Source: Chloroflexia bacterium
Lineage (GTDB): Bacteria > Chloroflexota > Chloroflexia > QHBQ01 > JADMIH01
Assembly (NCBI GenBank): GCA_025927935.1
Contig: JAICKM010000514.1
Coordinates: 1-5,268, forward strand
Length of the DNA: 5,268 nucleotides
Direction: 5' to 3'
Shown: piece by piece, positions 1-4,230 of the stretch
How positions within the stretch are numbered: position 1 is the first letter of the stretch
Layout of the letters: the number at the start of each line of letters is the position of its first letter
Notes under the pieces: model-generated
What the model saw: only the letters and a program-made list of their open reading frames with translations
Told to the model about the DNA's origin: nothing
The model's database searches: none
Made by a program: the position numbers and the translations under genes

Positions 1-1
1 C

Positions 2-913
2 GTGGCGGAGTCCGGCCAGTCGTTGCTCACGGCGGCCGGGCAACCACTCCTGACGGCCCTGGTCTATGGTCTCTTTTGGACCTATCACCGGCGGGTCATC
101 GCCTGGGATGCCGAACTGGTGGCGGAAGTGCCGCTCCAGGCGAGCATCCGCCGGCTCTACTACTACTTGGTCGCGCTAATTGCCCTGGCCGTCCTGGCCT
201 CGGGCGTCACCAGCATGTTGCGGCTGCTGATTGACTTGTGGCTCGGAGGCAGCGTCACGAGCGCGCTCAACCGGCAGACCTGGGGCGATCAGATCAGCCT
301 CTTTGCCACGTTGATCATCGTGGGCGCGCCCGTCTGGTATGCCAATTGGTTCCGGCTACAACGCTGGGCCATGGCCGCCGACGGCGGCGCGGATCGCCAG
401 TCGGTCCTCCGGCGGATCTACCTGTTCCTGATCCTGTTTGCGAGTGTGATCACCCTGCTGGCGAGTACCGCCTGGATTGTCTATCAGATCCTGCGCACGC
501 TGGGCGAAAGCTTCAGCGGCAGCCTGATCAGCGACATGAGTTGGGCGCTAGGCGCGGCCGTCACCGGGGCGGTCCTGCTGGCCTACCACCTGCGCATCCT
601 GCTGGGCGATCAGCGGGCGGGAACCGCCGCGCCGGTGGCCCCGCGCGGCGAACCCACTACCGTGCCGGCCCCGGCGCCGGATGACGCGCTGGCGGTGGTC
701 GTGGCGGTGCGCAGCCACAATCCGCGCGCAGTCGAAGAGGCGCTGGGTAGATTACAGGATCTCCTGCCCGCCGGCAGTGTGGTGGAGGTCTTACCCGCCG
801 GGCATGTGACGGCCGGCGAACTACGCGCCTGGCTCGCCCACCACCCGCTCCCACCAGAGCCACCCGCGCTCCCGTCCGATAGCCCTTCCGGCAGCCGGCC
901 CCTACCGGCCTGA
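2..913 (+). CDS. Polytopic membrane protein, DUF5671-like, probably 5'-truncated by the window edge
   Basis: An integral membrane protein of unknown function. The visible 303 residues hold about five hydrophobic segments (roughly 8-27, 53-80, 98-113, 138-163, 177-200), then a Pro/Ala-rich linker (about 205-228), a small soluble domain (about 229-282) and a Pro/Ser-rich tail. Two stretches look like repeats of one unit: SIRRLYYYLVALIALAVL (49-66) resembles VLRRIYLFLILFASVITLL (135-153), each preceded by an aromatic, Arg-rich turn (YGLFWTYHRR; WYANWFRLQR). A third partial unit occurs at 178-206. This R-R-(L/I)-Y pattern with paired helices is what I recall for DUF5671 membrane proteins common in Chloroflexia. 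The GTG at position 2 has no visible upstream sequence, so it may be an internal valine and the real start may lie outside the window. The family assignment comes from memory; the membrane topology is clear. Confidence 0.75.
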   Translation: MAESGQSLLTAAGQPLLTALVYGLFWTYHRRVIAWDAELVAEVPLQASIRRLYYYLVALIALAVLASGVTSMLRLLIDLWLGGSVTSALNRQTWGDQISLFATLIIVGAPVWYANWFRLQRWAMAADGGADRQSVLRRIYLFLILFASVITLLASTAWIVYQILRTLGESFSGSLISDMSWALGAAVTGAVLLAYHLRILLGDQRAGTAAPVAPRGEPTTVPAPAPDDALAVVVAVRSHNPRAVEEALGRLQDLLPAGSVVEVLPAGHVTAGELRAWLAHHPLPPEPPALPSDSPSGSRPLPA

Positions 914-928
914 TCCACAGCCTCCAGC

Positions 929-985
929 ACCCGCCCCCCCACAGGATTTTTGTTTCCATGGTGGGCGGGCGGGTTGTTTGTGTGT
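929..985 (+). terminator. Terminator-like hairpin after the membrane protein gene
   Basis: Positions 929-942 pair with 961-974 as a 14-bp stem with one C/C mismatch and an 18-nt T-rich loop. The right arm is followed by a T/G-rich tail (TTGTTTGTGTGT). It begins 15 nt after the stop codon of the upstream gene. It looks like an intrinsic terminator, though the tail is an imperfect U-tract and the loop is longer than usual. Confidence 0.6.
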
Positions 986-1036
986 ACTCGGAATGTATCC
1001 CCCAGATGGTAGGGTTACGGTAAGAATTGCACCCAC

Positions 1037-1050
1037 TTTTGATACCAAAA
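1037..1050. promoter_or_regulatory. Small palindrome next to the promoter, possible operator
   Basis: TTTTG (1037-1041) and CAAAA (1046-1050) form perfect 5-bp arms around ATAC. The site lies 14 nt upstream of the TTGACA motif and about 30 nt upstream of the likely -10 element, a usual place for a regulator. A 5-bp-arm A/T palindrome can easily arise by chance, so this is only a candidate. Confidence 0.2.
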
Positions 1051-1064
1051 TGTGACCTCTAAAC

Positions 1065-1093
1065 TTGACAAGAGTGTGCTATATTCTTGTTAG
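1065..1093 (+). promoter_or_regulatory. Candidate sigma-70-type promoter for the RlpA-like gene
   Basis: A perfect TTGACA occurs at 1065-1070, and an extended -10 type element TGCTATATT at 1077-1085 (TATATT is 5 of 6 to consensus, preceded by TG-N). Only 9 nt separate the two hexamers, too few to be used together. Either the extended -10 works alone, or TTGACA pairs with the weak TGTTAG at 1088-1093 (17-nt spacer). Both readings predict transcripts starting near 1092-1100 and a leader of about 375-380 nt. Confidence 0.45.
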
Positions 1094-1289
1094 CAACGTA
1101 GTTGTTGAAGCAGGTCCACCCCGCGCAGTGGTGTATCTGCCGCGCAGCCCCTTTGCTGGGACCGTCGAGACCAGCCGCGCCCCCGCACACCCGGCCCGCC
1201 TGCCCTACCCGCCGGTAGGAGCTTGGAGAGGTATGCGGTGCCATGCTACGCATGGACGCGACTGGCGGATGGAACGAGAGCACACGCGT

Positions 1290-1353
1290 CCTGCCCGCCG
1301 GTGGCCCACTTCGTCGCCCAACGAGTTTGCGCGAACGGAGACCGGTGGGCAGG
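1290..1353 (+). other. 13-bp stem-loop in the leader of the RlpA-like gene
   Basis: CCTGCCCGCCGGT (1290-1302) pairs with ACCGGTGGGCAGG (1341-1353). All 13 positions pair, one of them as G-U. The stem encloses 38 nt that itself has a short palindromic core around TTTGCGCGAA. It is not followed by a U-tract, so it reads as a leader RNA structure rather than a terminator. It is the strongest inverted repeat in the gene-free stretch. Confidence 0.4.
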
Positions 1354-1461
1354 ATCATAAGGGCGCTTGCCGTAAGCTGGACTGCACCGTCGAAGGTCAC
1401 TTGCCGGCAGACTCCAGGAGATGGGGCAAGGCCCAGGTGCTGACGCGTGAGGCTCTCTCGT

Positions 1462-1468
1462 GAAGGAG
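1462..1468 (+). promoter_or_regulatory. Ribosome binding site that fixes the GTG start at 1474
   Basis: GAAGGAG lies 5 nt before GTG 1474. The earlier in-frame GTG at 1447 has no such site and would add nine residues in front of the signal peptide, so 1474 is preferred. Confidence 0.7.
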
Positions 1469-1473
1469 TTCCC

Positions 1474-2160
1474 GTGTTAAGTACCAGACCAAGATGGCGC
1501 GCGCCCTTATTAGGGGCGGCGATCTGTGCGGGCCTGGCGTTTGCCGGCGCGCCTGCGGCGTACGCCAACGGCCCGGCCCCGCAAAGCGCCACGTCCCACG
1601 GCGCCGTGGCCGCGCCAGCCAAGCCCACCCCCACAGTGAAGAAAGCCACCCCGGCCAAGAAGGCCACCCCGGCCAAGACCTCCACGACCAAAAAGGCCAC
1701 CACGACCAAGAAGGCCACCCCGGCCAAGACCTCCACAACCAAAAGCGGCGCGGCCAAGTCGACCAGCACGAGCACCAAGGTCAAGAGCACCGCCGGAGCT
1801 AAAAGTCCGGCACCGGCCAAGAGCACGGCAAAGGTCGAGCGCGGCATCGCCATGCATTATTATCCGGGCCTGTTTGCGACCGTTGCCCGCAACCGCGGCA
1901 TGACTCTGCGCAAGGATGTAGACGGCTACGCGAGCCGGCAAAGCTGCGCTGAGTTGGGCCGGGTGGTCGAGGCGCGTATTCGCAATCCCCGGACCGGCGC
2001 CTGGGGGCCGTGGAAACGCTACCAGATCGTCGATTGCTCGGCGCGCAGGCATCTCGCCTACCAGCGCAGCATCGGCCTGATTTTGGAAGTGGACTATGCG
2101 AGCGCGGCCAAGGCCGGGTTCGTCTACCGGGGGCGCAGCGCGGTCGAAGTCAAGCGATAG
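1474..2160 (+). CDS. Secreted protein with Lys/Thr-rich repeat linker and RlpA-like double-psi beta-barrel domain
   Basis: A 228-residue exported protein, probably acting at the cell wall or outside the cell. Residues 1-31 form a signal peptide: RPRWR, a hydrophobic core, then AYA before NG as a likely signal peptidase I site. Residues about 32-120 are a low-complexity Lys/Thr/Ala/Pro/Ser linker containing a 17-residue tandem repeat (unit core KKATPAKTSTT). The C-terminal ~100 residues look like a divergent DPBB domain. The segment YQIVDCS (183-189) matches the 'V-x-D-x-G' strand of RlpA proteins, and LILEVDYASAAKAGFVYRG (202-220) aligns by eye with their 'DLSxAAAxxLGxxxxG' strand. Cys158 and Cys188 could form a disulphide. 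RlpA-family proteins bind or cleave peptidoglycan, but I cannot place the catalytic Asp/His residues, so an enzymatic role is uncertain. The start is chosen by GAAGGAG at 1462-1468. The gene ends facing the RNA ligase gene, with a shared terminator. Confidence 0.75.
   Translation: MLSTRPRWRAPLLGAAICAGLAFAGAPAAYANGPAPQSATSHGAVAAPAKPTPTVKKATPAKKATPAKTSTTKKATTTKKATPAKTSTTKSGAAKSTSTSTKVKSTAGAKSPAPAKSTAKVERGIAMHYYPGLFATVARNRGMTLRKDVDGYASRQSCAELGRVVEARIRNPRTGAWGPWKRYQIVDCSARRHLAYQRSIGLILEVDYASAAKAGFVYRGRSAVEVKR
1642..1745 (+). repeat. 51-bp tandem coding repeat in the linker of the secreted protein
   Basis: The stretch starting AAGGCCACCCCGGCCAAG at 1660 recurs at 1711, exactly 51 nt (17 codons) later, and the match continues through ACCTCCAC. 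Shorter AAG-GCC-ACC-based units flank it. It encodes the Lys/Thr/Ala/Pro linker. Such in-frame repeats can expand or contract by slippage, changing spacer length without breaking the protein. Confidence 0.7.
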
Positions 2161-2199
2161 AGGAGACCCGGCGGCGCGGCGGCGCTCCGGCACCAGGAG

Positions 2200-2242
2200 A
2201 CAGGCGGGGTGGTCGCTGGACTACCCCGCCTGTGCGTTTATT
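2200..2242. terminator. Bidirectional terminator between convergent genes
   Basis: Positions 2200-2214 pair with 2219-2233 as a 15-bp stem (one G-U pair) closed by a GCTG tetraloop. On the plus strand it is followed by GCGTTTATT, a short U-rich tail, 40 nt after the stop of the RlpA-like gene. On the minus strand the same stem starts 4 nt after the TAA of the RNA ligase gene (2238-2240), with a poorer tail (CTCCTGG). It is well placed to end both transcripts, more convincingly the plus-strand one. Confidence 0.8.
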
Positions 2243-3353
2243 CGGCGGGCCGGTGCACGACGCACCCGCTCAGGTCGATTTTGCGCAGCAGCAGCGGACC
2301 GATATCGCGCCCTTCCCAGAGCGGGAACAGATACGCGCCGTCGGCACGGTGGTGCGTCTGCACGTAGAGCGCGAAGGCTTTACGCGAGTCGTCGCCGATG
2401 GCGGCGCGCACCTCAGCAAAGAGCGCCTGCAAGCGGGCCTCTTCGGCAGCCACCAGCGCCCGGATGGCCGCCGCGATGGCGCTGCTCTCGCGGTGGAACT
2501 CCTCCGGCAGCCCGATCATAAAGCTATCCCAGGTGCCGGCCACCAGGGCTTCGCGCACCGTCTCCGGCGACAGCATAAACCGGGCGCGGTGCAGCCGGAA
2601 GTAGTCCGCCGTCTTCACCTTGACGCGCAGGTTGTTCGGGAGCCGCACGACCCAGCCTTCCACGCCCGTGCTGGTCTCGATCAGCGGCACGACATCGTGG
2701 ATGCTGTGCGCCAGCACGCGCGCCACCAGCGGGAAGCCGTAGCGCGCCGCGAACGCGGCCAGTTCGGGATAGGTGTAGTCATAGCCGTCCGCGCGCCGCG
2801 CCCCGATCAACACCAGGGCTTCCAGCGCGCCGTAGTTGACCACGATGCGGTTCTCCGGGTAGATGATCTCAAACAGCAAGGTCACATCGTCCGGCAAACC
2901 ACGCAGATCGTAGCGTGCCCGCAGGTGCGCCGTGGCCCATTGGGCCTGGCTGCTGCTGAAGCTGCCCCGCGTGGCGATGGCCGGACCGTCGTCCGCGCGG
3001 TAGAGGATCGCCATGCTGCCGTCCATCTTGGCCGTGATCTCGCACGGCCCGGCGGGCAGCGCCTCCAGCGTGGTGTCCGGCGTCTCACCCAGGTTGAAGA
3101 ACTTCTCGAAGGGCACGGCGCGCACCGTGGCCGTGGGCACGTGGACAATCAAGCCGCGGCAGACGCGCTCCACGTCGTTCCAGCGCCGGGCGTAGGCTGC
3201 GCGGGCGGTATAGTTGAACAACAGCAGATCGCCCTGCCGCGCGGCATAGATGTCGCCCAGCGCGTGATAGGCATTGGTGTCATAGCCAAATTCGCGCACA
3301 GCGGCCAGCACCGTGGCAATACCGGCGTGCAACATCGTAGCGCTCATCGACAA
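2238..3353 (-). CDS. T4 Rnl1-like (RnlA family) RNA ligase
   Basis: A predicted ATP-dependent RNA ligase that joins 3'-OH and 5'-phosphate RNA ends through ligase-AMP and RNA-adenylate intermediates. With the TTG start it has 371 residues, against 374 for T4 Rnl1 as I recall it. All nucleotidyl-transferase motifs are visible: motif I ITAKMDGSM with Lys109 as the expected AMP-bearing lysine; the upstream RGLIV (66-70) and PFEKFFNLGE (81-90); motif III LFEIIYPENRIVVNYG (160-175, Glu162); motif IV EGWVV (232-236); motif V KVK (245-247). The spacing parallels T4 Rnl1 (Lys99, Glu159, Glu227, Lys240, Lys242). The rest (about 255-371) fits the helical C-terminal domain that gives Rnl1 its tRNA preference. 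It lies downstream of the nitroreductase on the same strand, but a separate promoter sits between them. No kinase/phosphatase partner is in the window. A role in repairing broken tRNA is inferred from the family. Confidence 0.88.
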   Translation of the reverse strand: MSMSATMLHAGIATVLAAVREFGYDTNAYHALGDIYAARQGDLLLFNYTARAAYARRWNDVERVCRGLIVHVPTATVRAVPFEKFFNLGETPDTTLEALPAGPCEITAKMDGSMAILYRADDGPAIATRGSFSSSQAQWATAHLRARYDLRGLPDDVTLLFEIIYPENRIVVNYGALEALVLIGARRADGYDYTYPELAAFAARYGFPLVARVLAHSIHDVVPLIETSTGVEGWVVRLPNNLRVKVKTADYFRLHRARFMLSPETVREALVAGTWDSFMIGLPEEFHRESSAIAAAIRALVAAEEARLQALFAEVRAAIGDDSRKAFALYVQTHHRADGAYLFPLWEGRDIGPLLLRKIDLSGCVVHRPAE

Positions 3354-3362
3354 GTGCTTATT

Positions 3363-3367
3363 CCTCC
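3363..3367 (-). promoter_or_regulatory. Ribosome binding site supporting a TTG start for the RNA ligase
   Basis: On the minus strand GGAGG is followed after 9 nt by an in-frame TTG (3353-3351). The next in-frame ATG codons (3347 and 3335) are 15 and 27 nt away, too far. The upstream ATG at 3386 lies inside the predicted -10 box. TTG 3353 is therefore the best start, with ATG 3347 as second choice. Confidence 0.55.
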
Positions 3368-3384
3368 AGCATCGTTTCTTCCTC

Positions 3385-3412
3385 ATTATAGGGATGCCGG
3401 CGCCGGAGACAA
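3385..3412 (-). promoter_or_regulatory. Sigma-70-type promoter of the RNA ligase gene
   Basis: Reading the minus strand, TTGTCT (3412-3407, 4 of 6 to consensus) is followed after 16 nt by a perfect TATAAT (3390-3385). Transcription would start near 3378, giving a 5' leader of about 25 nt that contains the GGAGG site. It lies in the 119-bp gap between the nitroreductase stop and the ligase start. Confidence 0.6.
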
Positions 3413-3472
3413 GGGACTGCGGAACGGAGCGCGGGTCCATCGGGCGATGGAATCGCGCCCCGCCGCCCGGTC

Positions 3473-4063
3473 CTACCAGCCCTCGTGATGGACGTAGTCG
3501 GCGTCCGCCGTGCGGCCCCGCTTGAGTGACGGCGACCGCCGGTCCGGCGCCGGGTGCCCGATGGGGATCACGCCGACCGGGGTGACTTCGGGCGGGATGT
3601 CCAGCGCGGCGCGCAGGGCGTCGAGATCGTGCGTGCCGGTGAAGCCCGCCGCCAGGCCCTCGTCCACCACAGCCAGTAGCAGGATCATCACGGCGCAGCC
3701 GATGTCCATATGCCAGTAGGGCACCGGCCACTCGATCTCCTGACCGTCGTCGCGGATCTTGTCCGGCTCCTGGTAGCGCCGGTGGTAAGCCGCTTCGCTG
3801 GTGCAGGCAATCACCAGCACCGGGGCGCCGGAAATCCAGTGGTGGAACCCGCTCTCGACGTAGCTTTCCTCGCCGCAGATACGCGCGATCTCCTGCTTCA
3901 GTTCCGGGCGCGTCACCACGACGAACGACTGGCCCTGGGTGAACCCGGCGCTCGGCGCGTGGCGGGCCAGGTCGAGCATCCGTGTAATAGCCTCCGGCGC
4001 GACCGGTGCGTCCGTGAAGTTACGGACCATGCGCCGCTTGCGCACCACCTCACTAAACTCCAT
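3473..4063 (-). CDS. Nitroreductase-family flavoprotein
   Basis: A predicted FMN-dependent NAD(P)H oxidoreductase of the nitroreductase family, cytoplasmic and probably a homodimer. Members reduce nitro compounds, quinones, enones or other substrates; the physiological substrate cannot be told from sequence. It has 196 residues, normal for the family. The FMN-binding start VVRKRRMVRNF (6-16) and HAPSAGFTQGQSFVVV (35-50) are typical, as is the middle 'WHMDIGCAVMILLLAVVDEGLAAGF' region (118-141), of which DIG-A/C-x-x-x-x-LL-A-x-x-GL is the recognisable part. The C-terminal half has VGVIPIGHPAPDRR (163-176), the usual 'IG-P' strand. The start at ATG 4063 is chosen over upstream in-frame codons because a strong GGAGG-rich site precedes it by 8 nt and the family motif begins right after it. 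It lies downstream of the WD40 gene on the same strand with 167 bp between them. Confidence 0.92.
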   Translation of the reverse strand: MEFSEVVRKRRMVRNFTDAPVAPEAITRMLDLARHAPSAGFTQGQSFVVVTRPELKQEIARICGEESYVESGFHHWISGAPVLVIACTSEAAYHRRYQEPDKIRDDGQEIEWPVPYWHMDIGCAVMILLLAVVDEGLAAGFTGTHDLDALRAALDIPPEVTPVGVIPIGHPAPDRRSPSLKRGRTADADYVHHEGW

Positions 4064-4068
4064 CGTCT

Positions 4069-4076
4069 CCTCCTCC
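4069..4076 (-). promoter_or_regulatory. Strong ribosome binding site of the nitroreductase gene
   Basis: On the minus strand GGAGGAGG (4076-4069) precedes ATG 4063. The outer GGAGG is 8 nt and the inner one 5 nt from the start. This rejects the longer reading frame that opens at 4120. Confidence 0.75.
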
Positions 4077-4121
4077 TGCATGAGCCGGGCACACAGCCCG
4101 CGCATATGACCGGGCAACAAG

Positions 4122-4149
4122 AGGAGCGAGGTATGGGTACCTCGCTCCT
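4122..4149. repeat. Perfect 12-bp inverted repeat between the WD40 and nitroreductase genes
   Basis: AGGAGCGAGGTA (4122-4133) and TACCTCGCTCCT (4138-4149) pair perfectly around TGGG. On the minus strand the stem is followed by CTTGTTGCC, a weak U-tract. It could terminate the WD40 transcript. If the nitroreductase promoter is at 4165-4194, it would instead form a hairpin near the 5' end of that mRNA. A protein-binding palindrome is a third option. Confidence 0.6.
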
Positions 4150-4164
4150 ACGTTTGCGCTCTAT

Positions 4165-4194
4165 ACTATATACCGCCGGTCACGACTCCCGCAA
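4165..4194 (-). promoter_or_regulatory. Candidate promoter of the nitroreductase gene
   Basis: On the minus strand TTGCGG (4194-4189, 3 of 6 to consensus) is followed after 18 nt by TATAGT (4170-4165, 5 of 6), inside an A/T-rich run (TATATAGTATAGAG) that stands out from the GC-rich surroundings. It would start a transcript near 4158 with a leader of about 95 nt. The -35 is weak, so confidence is modest. Confidence 0.4.
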
Positions 4195-4217
4195 CCGGTT
4201 CCCGTAGCCGGGACCGG
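4195..4217 (-). terminator. Possible terminator hairpin just after the WD40 gene
   Basis: CCGGTTCCCG (4195-4204) can pair with CGGGACCGG (4209-4217), leaving one bulged T and a 4-nt loop. On the minus strand it starts 13 nt after the TGA stop of the WD40 gene. No U-tract follows, so it may be a weak or factor-assisted terminator, or a 3'-end stabilising hairpin. Confidence 0.35.
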
Positions 4218-4230
4218 ACGCGGCCATTCC

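Larger units (their letters stand above)
986..1473 (+). other. Gene-free stretch: promoter region and long structured leader
   Basis: I find no convincing gene here; the open frames that cross it look like composition shadows. The first part (about 1000-1100) is richer in A/T and carries promoter-like motifs. From about 1095 to 1473 the sequence is GC-rich with several perfect or near-perfect inverted repeats: 1204-1209 with 1214-1219 (6 bp, CGCC loop), 1241-1246 with 1250-1255 (6 bp, 3-nt loop), 1290-1302 with 1341-1353 (13 bp, one G-U pair) and 1400-1405 with 1425-1430 (6 bp). If transcribed from the promoter near 1080, this is a leader of about 380 nt before the RlpA-like gene. I could not match it to a known riboswitch class. 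Confidence 0.5.

Noticed and set aside
1121..1147. 8-bp direct repeat CCGCGCAG at 1121 and 1140
   Set aside because: It is short and GC-rich, expected by chance in this composition, with no further copies nearby.
1065..1463. Plus-strand open frame of 132 codons in the leader region
   Set aside because: It has no ribosome binding site and an Arg/Pro-rich composition, and its start codon lies within the promoter motifs.
1095..1473. Known riboswitch or structural RNA in the leader (c-di-AMP ydaO, cobalamin, glycine, TPP, FMN, c-di-GMP, T-box, RNase P RNA)
   Set aside because: I looked for the conserved core strings of each by eye and found none convincingly. GCCGTAAGCTGG near 1369 faintly resembles the ydaO 3' core, but the matching 5' elements are absent.
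1059..1853. Minus-strand open frame of 264 codons with a Val/Leu/Ala-rich repetitive part
   Set aside because: The repetitive part is the antisense reading of the Lys/Thr linker repeat, and the remainder is unrelated to any family I recognise.
2010..3488. Long plus-strand open frame of 492 codons overlapping the RNA ligase gene
   Set aside because: It is antisense to a gene with intact ligase motifs, overlaps the end of the RlpA-like gene, and encodes an Arg/Gln/His-rich product with no recognisable domain. High GC keeps antisense frames open.
3354..3731. Upstream extension of the RNA ligase frame (126 extra residues)
   Set aside because: The added sequence is Arg/Gly/Pro-rich, overlaps the nitroreductase gene on the same strand in another frame, and lies upstream of the ligase promoter and ribosome binding site.
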